This document shows positions 15,641 through 25,719 of a stretch of DNA of 45,178 nucleotides, piece after piece. Made by a program: the position numbers and the translations under genes. Source of the stretch: Alphaproteobacteria bacterium (GTDB taxonomy: Bacteria; Pseudomonadota; Alphaproteobacteria; Micropepsales; Micropepsaceae); assembly GCA_019247845.1 (NCBI GenBank), contig JAFBAL010000069.1, positions 1 to 45,178 of the forward strand, written 5' to 3'. The notes under the pieces are model-generated. The model searched no databases, had not been told where the DNA came from, and saw only the letters and a program-made list of their open reading frames with translations. Position 1 is the first letter of the stretch. Every line of letters begins with the position of its first letter.

Positions 15641-17062
15641 TCACGGCATCCTTCTGGCTTGCGGCCCGCCCGCGAGCGACAGCTTGCTCTCGTCGACGAT
15701 CTCGCCCGCCTTCATGACCATCAGGATCGATTTGCAGTTGCCGATGTCGGCGAGCGGATCGGCCGAGAGCAGCACGGCGTCGGCGATCTTGCCCTCCTCG
15801 ATCGAGCCCATGGTCTCCTGCTTGCCGATGAAGCGCGCGCCGTTATAGGTCGCGGCCTTGATGACGTGCAGCGGCGGCACGCCGGCCTCGGCCAGCAGCT
15901 CGAGCTCGCGCTGCTCGCCCGCGCCGTTGGAGCCGTCGGTGCCGGTGGCGATGACGCCGCCCGCCTCGTCGATGCGGCGCAGGTTGTCCTCAAGGATCGG
16001 CGTCTGGGTCTTCATCCACCTGCGCCATGTCCTTTGATAGAGCGGCTTGGAGTTGCGCAGCGCCGTCTCGCCGCCGTCGGCGACCAGCTTCTTCAGGCGA
16101 GAACGCTCTTCCGGCTTCATGGTGGCGGCATAGAGCGGCTGATCGAGGTATTCCGGGTGCTCGTGCAGCCGCGAATAGTTGTCGCCGATCATCATCGTCG
16201 TGGCGAAGGGAATCTGCTTGGCGGCGGCCATTTGCACGAAACCCTCGGTCAGCGGCCCCTGGATCGGCGTATGCGCGAGCGTATCGACGCCGGAATAGAT
16301 CGCCTCCAGCGCGCGGCTCTCGTTGGAGACATGCACCGTCGTGCGCACGCCGTGCAGGTTGTAGAACTCGACGATGTGCTGCAGCAGATCCTTCGGCAGG
16401 ATCGGAATCAGCGGCCGCGAGCCCCAGCCCTCGTCGTCATAGGTGATCTTGAGCACGTCGGGATGCTGGCTGTCATATTGCTGCTGCAGCTGGGCTTCGG
16501 CTTCCGGCCATGACGAGACGTTGACCGCGATGTCGGTGCCGTGGCTTCCGGGATAGGTGACGAGGTTGCCGGTCGCGAAGATATGCGGAGCAAGCAGCTT
16601 GCCCGCGCGCTCGTCGGCGCGCAGCGGAAGGATGTTCTCCGGGATGTTGCCGACGTCGAGCACCGTCGTCACGCCGGCATAGAGATAGGACGCCAGCGCC
16701 TGCTCGCCTTCCTTGCGGTCGACGACCCACTTGCCGTCCTTCGAGCCCGGCGCCCGGTCCTTGTCCTTGGCCAGCGGCGAAAAACCGGCGAGATGGATGT
16801 GCACGTCGAACAGGCCGGGGATGAGATACTTGCCGGTGCCGTCGATGCGCCGCCCGGGAAGGTCCCTGGCGAGGATGCTGGGCCCTACGACGGTGAACTT
16901 GCCGCCCTCGACCACCACCGCGCTGTCGGGCTTGGCCGCGCGGCCGGTGCCGTCGATCAGGGTCACATGGTCGATGATGACGGGCTCGCCGGACGCCGCG
17001 CCGCTCGTCATGAGAGCGGCAAGAACTGCAAACCCCGGCAACGCGTAACGATGCTTCTTCAA
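15641..17062 (-). CDS. Exported metal-dependent amidohydrolase
   Basis: 473 residues with a Sec signal peptide (KKHRYALPGFAVLAALMTSGAASG, cleaved near residue 25), so periplasmic. Imidazolonepropionase-like amidohydrolase fold: the metal-binding HxH is VHIH (88-90) after LIPGLFD, then His in VHVSN and HTPIQGP, and Asp in ATGTDGSNG. A C-terminal beta-sandwich follows (GSIEEGKIADAVLLSADP). The start is TTG at 17062, overlapping the previous gene's stop as TTGA; an ATG is not available. It should hydrolyse an amide, peptide or lactam outside the cytoplasm; the substrate is unknown. Second gene of a four-gene operon. Confidence 0.85.
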   Translation of the reverse strand: MKKHRYALPGFAVLAALMTSGAASGEPVIIDHVTLIDGTGRAAKPDSAVVVEGGKFTVVGPSILARDLPGRRIDGTGKYLIPGLFDVHIHLAGFSPLAKDKDRAPGSKDGKWVVDRKEGEQALASYLYAGVTTVLDVGNIPENILPLRADERAGKLLAPHIFATGNLVTYPGSHGTDIAVNVSSWPEAEAQLQQQYDSQHPDVLKITYDDEGWGSRPLIPILPKDLLQHIVEFYNLHGVRTTVHVSNESRALEAIYSGVDTLAHTPIQGPLTEGFVQMAAAKQIPFATTMMIGDNYSRLHEHPEYLDQPLYAATMKPEERSRLKKLVADGGETALRNSKPLYQRTWRRWMKTQTPILEDNLRRIDEAGGVIATGTDGSNGAGEQRELELLAEAGVPPLHVIKAATYNGARFIGKQETMGSIEEGKIADAVLLSADPLADIGNCKSILMVMKAGEIVDESKLSLAGGPQARRMP

Positions 17063-18285
17063 CCGACCACCCTCCTCAGCGCCGCGCCGAAGCGGGCGAT
17101 CTCTTCCAGCGTGTTGTAGTGCACCAGCGACACGCGCATGCAGCCGCGGTCCATCGACAATCCCAGCCGCTCCATCAGCCGCGGCGCGTACATGTGCCCG
17201 TCGCGGATGCCGAAGCCTTCGTCGCTCATCGCCTCGACGACGCGCCTGGGTTCGCGGCCCTCGACGTTGAAGGCGATGGTCGGCACCCGCCTGGTCTCGT
17301 CGTCGAGGCCGTAGACGGTGGCGCCGACGGTCTTGAGCTCGTCCAGCATCGCGCGCGACAGCGTTTGCTCATAGACCTGGATCGCGTCCATCGCCGCGAC
17401 CAGCGCCGCACGGCGGTCGCCGTTGGCGCCAAGCTGGCGGCCCAGCGCCTCGAAGTAATCGACCGCCGCGCCCATGCCGGCGACGTTCTCGAAGATGAAG
17501 GTGCCGGCCTCGACCTTGTGGGGCGGCTCGTCGGGGATGAACTCCTCGCGGAAGGTCGGCAGCGCGATCAGCTTGTCGCGCTTGCCCCACAGGAATCCCA
17601 TATGCGGCGAGAACGCCTTGTAGCCCGAGCAGACGAGATAATCGCAGTCCCAGGCCTGCACGTCGGCGAGCGCATGCGGGCCGTAATGCACGCTGTCGAC
17701 GAACATTTCCGCGCCCACCGCATGCGCGGCGCGCGCAACGCCGGCGATGTCGACCAGCGAGCCCAGCGCATGGCTGACCGAGGTGCAGGCGACGAGCCTG
17801 ACGCGGCTGTCGAGCAGCGGCACCAGATCCTCGACCTGCAAGGTGCCGCCGTCGCGCATGCGCCACCACACGATCTCGACGCCCATGCGCTCCAGCGCGC
17901 GCCAGGTCGCGACGTTCGCGTCGTGGTCGAGATCGGTGACGACGATGCGGTTGCGGGGCGCGGCGATCGTCTGGCCGACGGCGAGGCTGACCATGCGGAT
18001 GAACGAAGTCGCGTTCATGCCGAAGCAGACTTCCGACGGATCGTTCGCGTTGATCCAGGCCGCGACCTTCTCGCGCGACGCGGCGATCATCGCGTCGACC
18101 GCGCGGCTCTTCGCATAGCGGCCGCCGCGCTGGACGTTGATCTCGAGCAGGTGGTGCGCCACCGCGTCGAGCACGTTCTGCGGCAGCTGCGCGCCCGCGG
18201 CATTGTCGAAATAGGCGAAGGGCGCGGAACGCTCCAAAGCGGGGAATTTCGCGCGGGCGTCTTGAACGGGAAAGGCTGCGGTCAC
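17059..18285 (-). CDS. PLP-dependent class V aminotransferase / cysteine-desulfurase-like protein
   Basis: 408 residues. Fold-type I PLP enzyme of the cysteine-desulfurase-like (kynureninase, isopenicillin-N epimerase) group. The Schiff-base lysine is Lys223 in CSGYKAFSPHMGF. The N-terminal FDNAAGAQLPQ and the SHALGSLVDI block, which is followed by the cofactor-binding Asp in VDSVHYGPH, are typical. The desulfurase active-site Cys loop is not obvious, so a sulfur-transfer role is unlikely; lyase, racemase or transaminase activity on an amino acid is possible. Start GTG at 18285. First gene of the leftward operon with the amidohydrolase and FAD oxidoreductase, which supports a shared amino-acid-derived substrate. 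Confidence 0.8.
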   Translation of the reverse strand: MTAAFPVQDARAKFPALERSAPFAYFDNAAGAQLPQNVLDAVAHHLLEINVQRGGRYAKSRAVDAMIAASREKVAAWINANDPSEVCFGMNATSFIRMVSLAVGQTIAAPRNRIVVTDLDHDANVATWRALERMGVEIVWWRMRDGGTLQVEDLVPLLDSRVRLVACTSVSHALGSLVDIAGVARAAHAVGAEMFVDSVHYGPHALADVQAWDCDYLVCSGYKAFSPHMGFLWGKRDKLIALPTFREEFIPDEPPHKVEAGTFIFENVAGMGAAVDYFEALGRQLGANGDRRAALVAAMDAIQVYEQTLSRAMLDELKTVGATVYGLDDETRRVPTIAFNVEGREPRRVVEAMSDEGFGIRDGHMYAPRLMERLGLSMDRGCMRVSLVHYNTLEEIARFGAALRRVVG

Positions 18286-18363
18286 ATTGTTCTCGGGCTG
18301 GGACGGTCTCGATCATTCGACGCCGCGCATTCGGCGTCAATGAGGGGCCAGGGGGGAACCGGC

Positions 18364-19734
18364 ATGAGCGACAATAGGACCGGCGCGCAGGCCATCGCGC
18401 GCGAGGCCGGGCTGCACCAGGGCCTGACGCAACGCCAAGTGGTCATGATCGGGCTGGGCGGCGCCATCGGCACCGGGCTGTTCATGGGCAGCGCCATCGC
18501 CATCGGCTATGCCGGGCCGGCGGTGCTGCTCAGCTATGTCGTCGCGGGCTTCATCGCGCTCACCATGGTGTTCTCGCTGTCCGAGATGGCGGTGGTGCAT
18601 CCGACCGCGGGCTCGTTCGGCACCTATGCCGAGACCTATATCGGCCCCTGGGCCGGCTTCATCGTGCGCTATACCTATTGGTTCGCGCAGGTGATCGCCA
18701 TCGGCGGCGAGGCGGTCGCGGCCGGCATCTACATGACCTATTGGTTCCCCGACGTCCCGGTATGGCTGTGGGCGCTGGCCTTCTCGGCAGTCCTCATCGC
18801 GGTCAATTCGCGCTCGGTCGCCAATTTCGGCTCCATCGAATACTGGTTCGCGCTGATCAAGGTCGTCGCCATCGTGCTCTTCATCGTGCTGGGCCTGTCG
18901 CAGATCGCAGGGCTGGGCGGCCCTGCGATCGGCTTCCGCAACCTCACCGGGCTGCCCGGCGGCTTCCTGCCCAACGGCATCCGGGGCATGTGGATGGGCG
19001 TGATCATGGGCATCTTTTCGTTCATCGGAGTCGAAGTGATCGCGATCACCTCGGCCGAGGTGCCGAACCCGCAGGTCGCCATTCCGCGCGCGCTGCGCAC
19101 CATGGGGCTGCGCCTGTTTCTCTTCTACATCCTGGCGCTGGGCATCGTGGTCGCGATCGCGCCCTGGACCGAGACCGGCGCCAGAATCGTCCAGCAAAGC
19201 CCCTTCGTGCGCGTCTTCGCCCATTCCGGCATCGCCTTCGCGGCGGGGATCATGAACTTCGTCGTGATCAGCGCCGCGCTTTCGAGCATGAACACCAACA
19301 TCTATTGCAGCACCCGGATGCTGTTCTCGCTGTCGCGCGGCAACTATGCGCCGAAATTCCTGGGCGCGCTGAATGCGACGGGCACGCCGACGGCGGCGGC
19401 GCTGTTCTCGGGCGCGTTCATTCTGGGCAGCGCCGCGGTGTCGATCTTCACTCCGCTGGCCTACAACTATCTTCAAGGCATCGCCCTGTTCGGCGCCATC
19501 CTGGTGTGGATGACGATCCTGGCGAGCCATCTGCGCTTCCGCCGCGCGCACAAGGCGGCGACGCTGCCGGTGCGCATGCCGTTCTTCCCGATCGTGCAGA
19601 TCCTGGGCTTCGTGCTGCTGGGCGCGATCCTGGTCACCATGGGCCTGGACAAGGACTGGAACGTATCGTGGATCGTGGGCGTGCCGTTCGTGGCCCTGCT
19701 GTCGGTGGCGTATTTCATGAGGCGAAAGCGATAA
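18364..19734 (+). CDS. Amino-acid permease (APC superfamily, AAT family)
   Basis: 456 residues and about 12 transmembrane helices. The first-helix motif MIGLGGAIGTGLFMGSAIAI (31-50) is the substrate-backbone-binding signature of amino-acid/GABA permeases, and GVEVIAITSAEVPNPQVAIP is the conserved loop after TM6. ATG at 18364 follows a GGGGGGAA ribosome site; the much longer open frame to 17119 is only antisense to the aminotransferase gene. It is divergent from that operon, with a 78-bp gap, and so may import the operon's substrate. It is predicted to be an inner-membrane proton symporter; specificity is unknown. Confidence 0.9.
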   Translation: MSDNRTGAQAIAREAGLHQGLTQRQVVMIGLGGAIGTGLFMGSAIAIGYAGPAVLLSYVVAGFIALTMVFSLSEMAVVHPTAGSFGTYAETYIGPWAGFIVRYTYWFAQVIAIGGEAVAAGIYMTYWFPDVPVWLWALAFSAVLIAVNSRSVANFGSIEYWFALIKVVAIVLFIVLGLSQIAGLGGPAIGFRNLTGLPGGFLPNGIRGMWMGVIMGIFSFIGVEVIAITSAEVPNPQVAIPRALRTMGLRLFLFYILALGIVVAIAPWTETGARIVQQSPFVRVFAHSGIAFAAGIMNFVVISAALSSMNTNIYCSTRMLFSLSRGNYAPKFLGALNATGTPTAAALFSGAFILGSAAVSIFTPLAYNYLQGIALFGAILVWMTILASHLRFRRAHKAATLPVRMPFFPIVQILGFVLLGAILVTMGLDKDWNVSWIVGVPFVALLSVAYFMRRKR

Positions 19735-19852
19735 TTCTTTTCCTCTCCCGTTCACGGAGGAGGTGGATGCGCCGCGTCGGCGGCGCAGACGGAAGGGGGC
19801 CCCCTTCGGCGCTACGCGCCACCTTCCCCGCTTCGCAGGGGAGGAAAGAAGA
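19735..19852. repeat. REP-like palindromic intergenic element (also terminator-like)
   Basis: The whole spacer between the convergent permease and cupin genes is one nested inverted repeat. The ends TTCTTTTCCTCTCCC and GGGGAGGAAAGAA pair. Inside are GCGCCGC-GTCG-GCGGCGC (19769-19786) and the perfect 16-bp palindrome GAAGGGGGCCCCCTTC (19792-19807). Such cruciform spacers are dispersed in many alphaproteobacterial genomes. It probably terminates both transcripts. Confidence 0.75.
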
Positions 19853-19853
19853 G

Positions 19854-20906
19854 TCAGTAGTTGATCGACGGATTGTCGCCGGGATAGATCACGCCGACCA
19901 CGTCGAAGCCGCCCTCGACCGTGCATTGCACCGAATGGGTCTGCTTGCGCGGCAGGAACAGCACGTCGCCGGCGCCGACCGTCGTCTTGGTGTTTTCGGT
20001 CCACACCACGCCCGCGCCGTTCAGGAAGATCAGCGCCTCTTCGTAGAGATGCTTGTGCGGCATGGCCTTGGACAGCGGGATATTGCCGATGAACTGGGTG
20101 ATCACCAGCGAGCCGTGCTCGCGGTTGATCAGCATCTGGAACGAACGCTCGGCCATGGCGTGGCGCTGCGACGGATCGATCTCCGCGACGCGGCCGGGAT
20201 GCGCCGTGTCGAAGCTCTCTGGCATCGCATCGAGGAAGACGAGGTCTTCCGCGCCCGGCCCGTTCGACACGTACAGCTTCACCGGCGCCGACGCGTGCAC
20301 GCGCCAGGCCTCGCCGGGCCGCACATAGATGCCGCTGCGCTGGGTGAACGCAAACCGGCGCCCGCCGATCTCGACCTCGCCCTCGCCATGGGTGACGAAC
20401 AGCACCGTCTCGCGACCGTCGGCGCTCACAACCGGCGACGAGCCCGGCTGAAGCTCCACATAGAATTGCGACTGGAACAACGCGCCCTTGGCCGGGCTGA
20501 CCACCGGGCAATAGGCGAAGCCCTCGCCGCGCGGCGTCAGCGTCGCGCGCGCGGTGGAGAAGACGTAGCAGGTGCCGTCCAGCGGCACCTCGGCCGCCGC
20601 GCCATGCGGCACCTGCGCCACCTTGGCGTTGGCCTCGCTGTTGGGGTCGTCTTCGTTCTCATAGGTCGCCAGGTTGTTGTGCGCGCCGTCGCAGAACGGC
20701 GCGGTGCCGGTGTGCTTGCAGCCGCAGAAGATGACGTCCTCGTCCTTCCGGGCCACGAACAGCACCGGCTTGAACTCCGTTCCGACATGCGAGTTGTCGC
20801 AGAACGGCTGTTTCGCCGAACGCCCGCACGAGCACCACAGATAGCGCTGCCCGGCCTTGACCTCGAAGTAGTAGCCCTTGGGCGAGGCGATCGTGGGCGT
20901 GGGCAT
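19854..20906 (-). CDS. Tandem CDGSH iron-sulfur domain fused to a two-cupin protein
   Basis: 350 residues. Two CDGSH [2Fe-2S] motifs lie at the N-terminus: CSCGRSAKQPFCDNSH (Cys25, Cys27, Cys36, His40) and CGCKHTGTAPFCDGAH (Cys61, Cys63, Cys72, His76). They are followed by two cupin-like beta-barrels; the C-terminal barrel has PHKHLYEEALIFLNG and a matching His in QTHS, able to bind a metal. The start is set at ATG 20906 (MPTPTIASPKGYY), because residues from the upstream frame are Arg/Ala-rich and unlike protein. Cytoplasmic, no signal peptide. The function is unknown; a redox- or metal-responsive dioxygenase or isomerase is possible. Divergent from asnS. Confidence 0.82.
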   Translation of the reverse strand: MPTPTIASPKGYYFEVKAGQRYLWCSCGRSAKQPFCDNSHVGTEFKPVLFVARKDEDVIFCGCKHTGTAPFCDGAHNNLATYENEDDPNSEANAKVAQVPHGAAAEVPLDGTCYVFSTARATLTPRGEGFAYCPVVSPAKGALFQSQFYVELQPGSSPVVSADGRETVLFVTHGEGEVEIGGRRFAFTQRSGIYVRPGEAWRVHASAPVKLYVSNGPGAEDLVFLDAMPESFDTAHPGRVAEIDPSQRHAMAERSFQMLINREHGSLVITQFIGNIPLSKAMPHKHLYEEALIFLNGAGVVWTENTKTTVGAGDVLFLPRKQTHSVQCTVEGGFDVVGVIYPGDNPSINY

Positions 20907-21045
20907 GGCGCGTTCCGGACGGCGGCGGGTAGCGATTATCCGGCGCCGCGCCGCCATTGCAAGCCGCGCCGCCATCGGAAGCCGCGCCGTCCTGCAAGCC
21001 GCGCCCGGCATGGACAATCGCGGGCCGCCCAAGTAACTGTTCGCC

Positions 21046-22452
<1,407 letters not shown>

Positions 22453-22461
22453 GCAAAGATC

Positions 22462-22506
22462 GGCTTGCCAGGGCGTAGCTCGCAGGCTTGCCGAGCCGTA
22501 GCTCGC
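22462..22506 (+). repeat. Two tandem 22-nt imperfect repeats downstream of asnS
   Basis: GGCTTGCCAGGGCGTAGCTC (22462-22481, continuing GC) and GGCTTGCCGAGCCGTAGCTC (22485-22504, continuing GC) differ at three positions. They are followed by CTTCG-rich hairpins up to the tRNA gene. This looks like a fragment of a dispersed GC-rich intergenic repeat family. No coding potential. Confidence 0.55.
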
Positions 22507-22553
22507 GGCAACTGGTCCGCCTTCGCCCTAAGGGGCTTCGGCGCGACAGCCTC

Positions 22554-22570
22554 CGCTCGCTTCGCGAGCG
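22554..22570 (-). terminator. Hairpin downstream of tRNA-Ile2
   Basis: CGCTCGC-TTC-GCGAGCG forms a perfect 7-bp stem beginning 6 nt after the tRNA 3' end on the minus strand. There is no long T-run, so it is either a processing stop or a weak terminator. Confidence 0.4.
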
Positions 22571-22575
22571 TAGAC

Positions 22576-22652
22576 TGGTGGGCCCGGCAGGACTCGAACC
22601 TGCGACCAGACCGTTATGAGCGGTCAGCTCTAACCAACTGAGCTACAGGCCC
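22576..22652 (-). tRNA. tRNA-Ile2 with CAU anticodon (lysidine type)
   Basis: 77 nt including an encoded CCA. Acceptor stem GGGCCTG / CGGGCCC with one G-U pair, D-arm AGCTCAGTTGGTTAGAGCT, anticodon stem GACCG/CGGTC with loop CTCATAA (anticodon CAT), T-loop TTCGAGT. By anticodon alone it would be called Met. The loop CTCATAA and the following TGGTCGC resemble the minor isoleucine tRNA whose C34 is changed to lysidine by TilS, rather than the elongator Met tRNA. Confidence 0.88.
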
Positions 22653-22741
22653 TTCGGCCCCCAGATAGCAGATTTTGCGGCCGGCCCAAATTTCGCCGCG
22701 GGGACCGCTAGGATGGGGCGATTTCGATGAGGATCGTTGCC

Positions 22742-23437
22742 ATGAGACCGCTTCTTTCCGCCGGCGCTCTGGCGGTGCTGATCGCCGCCGCGGCGTCCCC
22801 CGCCCTTGCCGATGCCGCCGCGCCGCGGGTGCTCACCGTCACCGGCGAAGGCGAGGTCAAAGGCGTCCCCGACCAGGCGCGGCTCTCGACCGGCGTGGTG
22901 AGCCAGGCGCCGAAGGCCGCCCAGGCGCTCGCCGCCAATGCGCGCGCGATGAACCAGGTCATGGACACGCTCAAGGCCGCGGGCATCGCGCAGAAGGACA
23001 TCCAGACCTCGAACTTCGCCGTCTCGCCGCAATATGCCGACGGCAACGGGCGCCCGCGCGTCACGGGCTACGAGGTGACCAACACGGTCAACGTCACCGT
23101 CAGCGGGCTCGACAAGCTCGGCGCCACGATCGACGCCCTGGTGGCCGCGGGCTCGAACCAGATCGACGGGCCCAGCTTCTCCTTCGCCGATCCCAAGCCG
23201 ATGCTGGCGCAGGCGCGTGCCGGCGCGGTCGAGGACGCCACGGAGAAAGCGCAAGCCTATGCCCGCGCCGCCGGCGTGACGCTGGGACCGATTCTGGCCA
23301 TCAACGACGGCGGAAGCTTCAGCCCACCGGAGCCGATGCCGCGCGCCATGGCGTTCAAGGCGGCGGCGCCGACGCCGATCGCCGCGGGCGAGGCGAGCGT
23401 GTCGGCGAACGTCTCGATCACCTGGGAAATTCAATAG
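22742..23437 (+). CDS. Periplasmic SIMPL-domain (DUF541) protein
   Basis: 231 residues with a Sec signal peptide (MRPLLSAGALAVLIAAAASPALADA). The mature part is a SIMPL/DUF541 domain (VTGEGEVKGVPDQARLSTGV, then VTNTVNVTVSGLDKLGATID). Such BP26-like proteins form periplasmic or outer-membrane-associated oligomers of uncertain function. ATG at 22742 has GAGGA 8 nt upstream; an in-frame ATG at 22727 would add MRIVA. The last 7 bp overlap the stop of the convergent lipoprotein gene. Confidence 0.88.
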   Translation: MRPLLSAGALAVLIAAAASPALADAAAPRVLTVTGEGEVKGVPDQARLSTGVVSQAPKAAQALAANARAMNQVMDTLKAAGIAQKDIQTSNFAVSPQYADGNGRPRVTGYEVTNTVNVTVSGLDKLGATIDALVAAGSNQIDGPSFSFADPKPMLAQARAGAVEDATEKAQAYARAAGVTLGPILAINDGGSFSPPEPMPRAMAFKAAAPTPIAAGEASVSANVSITWEIQ

Positions 23438-23727
23438 CCGTGGTTGCAGTCGCCGGCGCGTCCGTCGCCGGCGCGGATCCAGATGTCGACCTGTCCCATC
23501 GCCGGCTCCTTGGGCTCGCGGTCCGCCACGAGCCAGACGTGCCACTGGCCTTCGTGCAGGCGCGCGCGCCAGAGCCCCGTCGCTTGCGAGAAGGCGCAGC
23601 GCTCCCTGGCCATGCGGATGGCCTCGGCCTCGTTGCGCACCGGCTGCGCCGCTTCGACGCCGATGCAGCCGGCGAGCGCGATGCAGGCGAGCGGCAGGCA
23701 GGCGAGCGCGAGCGCCGCGCGGGGCAC
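23431..23727 (-). CDS. Small putative lipoprotein
   Basis: 98 residues. The N-terminus PRAALALACLPLACIALAGC is a lipoprotein signal with lipobox LAGC (Cys21). The rest contains NEAEAIRMARERCAFSQATG and WRARLHEGQWHVWLVADREP, resembling small domains of periplasmic proteins with a paired Cys (the second Cys is in GDCNHGY), but no named family is recognised. The start is GTG at 23727, which shares one base with the stop of the M3 peptidase gene (TAGTG), so the two are translationally coupled. Confidence 0.65.
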   Translation of the reverse strand: MPRAALALACLPLACIALAGCIGVEAAQPVRNEAEAIRMARERCAFSQATGLWRARLHEGQWHVWLVADREPKEPAMGQVDIWIRAGDGRAGDCNHGY

Positions 23728-25610
23728 TATTTCTCCGCCTCGAGCGCGTCGATCTGGTCGAGGATGCGGCTCATGCGCGCGACCAGCGCCTGGTAGGGTG
23801 CCGGGCTCGCCATGTCGATGCCCGCCTTCTTGTAGAGCTCGTAGGCATAGTCCGAGCCGCCCGCCTTCAGCATGGCGATGTAGCGGTCGCGCGCCGGCGC
23901 GCCCTCGTGCTCGATCGCGTCGGTGAACTGGGCCGCGCCCGCCATCGAGGTCGCGTATTGCCACACATAGAAGCCGTAATAGAAATGCGGGATGAACGCC
24001 CATTCGACGCAATAGGCGGGATCGATCTTCATCACGCCCTGCGCGTCGCCGTGATAGCGCTTGAGCAGGTCGCAATAGATCTCGGTCATGCGCTTGCCCG
24101 ACAGCGCATTGCCCTTCTCGACCTCTTCATGCAGCGCGAGCTGGAACTCGCCGAACATGGTCTGGCGGAAGAAGGTGCCGCGGATCAGCTCCAGCCCCTC
24201 GCCCAGGTAATAGAGCTTCTCGTTTTTGGTCCTGGCATGCGCGACCATGTAGTCGTTGAGCAGCATCTCGTTGGAGATCGACGCGGTCTCGGCGATGAAG
24301 GTCGAGTAGTTCGCCTTGTCGTAGGGCTGCGCGTCGTGCGCCAGCATGGTGTGCACCGCGTGCCCCCATTCGTGCACGAAGGTCGACAGCGACTCGAAAT
24401 CGTAATTGTGGTTCAGGTGCAGATAGGGATGCACGTCGTAGGCCGAGCCGTTCATATAGGCGCCCGAGGCCTTGCCGGTGCGCGGCAGCACGTCCATCCA
24501 GCGGCCCGCGAAAGCCTGATGCAGCTTGACGGCGTATTCCGGCCCGTAAGGCGCGGTCACGTCGAAGGCGATGCGCTCGGCGTCGTCGACGCCGAAATGC
24601 AGCGGCTTGTCCAGCGTGAACATCGTGGGATAGATGTCGTAATAGCCGAGGTCGTCCTTGATGCCGAGCAGGCGCTTGCGCAGCTTCAAGTAGCGATGGA
24701 ATACCGGCAGGCCCGCATTGGCCTGCGCCACCAGCTGGCGATAGACGGCTTCCGGCATGTTGTCGGCGAAGAGCGCATCCGAGAGCGCGTTGGGATAGCG
24801 GCGCACCTTGGCGTCGAACTCGGCCGCCAGCACCTGGGTGTTGAGCGACGAGCCGAAGGTGCCCTCGTACTTCTTCCACGTGCCCCAGAAGGTGTCGAAG
24901 ACCAGCTTGCGGTCGGCGCGGTTGGGCGCCTGGCGGTACTTGGTATAGGCCGCCTGGTCGAGGCGCTCGACCTTGGTGCCGTCGGAGAGCGTCACGCCGG
25001 GGAACGGCAGCTCGCCGTTGGACAGCACGCTGTAGATGTTGTTGGGCTGGATCAGCACGTTCGACGCCGCCGCCATCACGCCTTCGGATTCGGGCGACAG
25101 CGTGTGCGGGGCGGCGCGCAGCGTGTTGTCGAGAAAGAAGTCGAAGCGGTGCTTGAGCTCCGGCGACTGCTTTTCGTAAGCCTCGACCTTCTTGGCCCCG
25201 ACGGCGAGAATCTCGGTCGACAGCCACGCCGTCCGCTCGGAGAGCCGGGTGCCCAGCGCCTGGGCTAGCTGCACGCGCTCCTGGTTCTCGGCGATGCGTA
25301 CGTCCTCGTCGCCCTTGAGCGAGGCATAGACATAGAGCCGGTCGAATTCCTTGTGCGCCTTGCTGATCGCATCGAGGCCTTCGAACATCGCGGCCGCGCT
25401 CTTGCCCAGCGTGCCCTTGTATTTCTCCAGCCCGTCGATCTCAGCCTTCAGCTTGTCGTGCTCGGCCTTCCAGGCCTGCGGCGACGGATAGAGGTCGCTC
25501 AAGTCCCACATATAGGCCGGGTTGGCGGCGTCGCCCGCGGGCGGCGTATCGGCGAAAGCGGCAGTCGACAGCGTCATCAGCGCGAAGGCTCCGATCAGAA
25601 TATTTTTCAT
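23727..25610 (-). CDS. pepF: Exported M3-family oligoendopeptidase F
   Basis: 627 residues with a Sec signal peptide (MKNILIGAFALMTLSTAAFADT), unusual because PepF proteins are mostly cytoplasmic. The zinc motif HEWGH lies at about residues 411-415 (STFVHEWGHAVHT), with the third ligand Glu in FIAETASISNEMLL. Domains match oligoendopeptidase F throughout (WDLSDLYPSPQAW at the start, EWAFIPHFYYGFYVWQYATS near the end). It should cleave short peptides in the periplasm. It is coupled to the small lipoprotein gene downstream and divergent from the thioredoxin-like gene, with a 109-bp gap. Confidence 0.9.
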   Translation of the reverse strand: MKNILIGAFALMTLSTAAFADTPPAGDAANPAYMWDLSDLYPSPQAWKAEHDKLKAEIDGLEKYKGTLGKSAAAMFEGLDAISKAHKEFDRLYVYASLKGDEDVRIAENQERVQLAQALGTRLSERTAWLSTEILAVGAKKVEAYEKQSPELKHRFDFFLDNTLRAAPHTLSPESEGVMAAASNVLIQPNNIYSVLSNGELPFPGVTLSDGTKVERLDQAAYTKYRQAPNRADRKLVFDTFWGTWKKYEGTFGSSLNTQVLAAEFDAKVRRYPNALSDALFADNMPEAVYRQLVAQANAGLPVFHRYLKLRKRLLGIKDDLGYYDIYPTMFTLDKPLHFGVDDAERIAFDVTAPYGPEYAVKLHQAFAGRWMDVLPRTGKASGAYMNGSAYDVHPYLHLNHNYDFESLSTFVHEWGHAVHTMLAHDAQPYDKANYSTFIAETASISNEMLLNDYMVAHARTKNEKLYYLGEGLELIRGTFFRQTMFGEFQLALHEEVEKGNALSGKRMTEIYCDLLKRYHGDAQGVMKIDPAYCVEWAFIPHFYYGFYVWQYATSMAGAAQFTDAIEHEGAPARDRYIAMLKAGGSDYAYELYKKAGIDMASPAPYQALVARMSRILDQIDALEAEK

Positions 25611-25719
25611 GTCTCTCCCCTGCCGCGTGCCCGCGGTGCGCCATTGGGTGCAATTGCGCGTTTTTCTCCCCGAGGGCTAGACTAGCGGGCTTTACCCGGG
25701 CCCGACAGAGGTCTTTTCG

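Noticed and set aside
22576..22652. Calling the CAU tRNA an elongator tRNA-Met
   Set aside because: The anticodon loop CTCATAA and adjoining TGGTCGC match the lysidine-modified Ile2 type better than the ATCATAAT-type loop of Met tRNAs.
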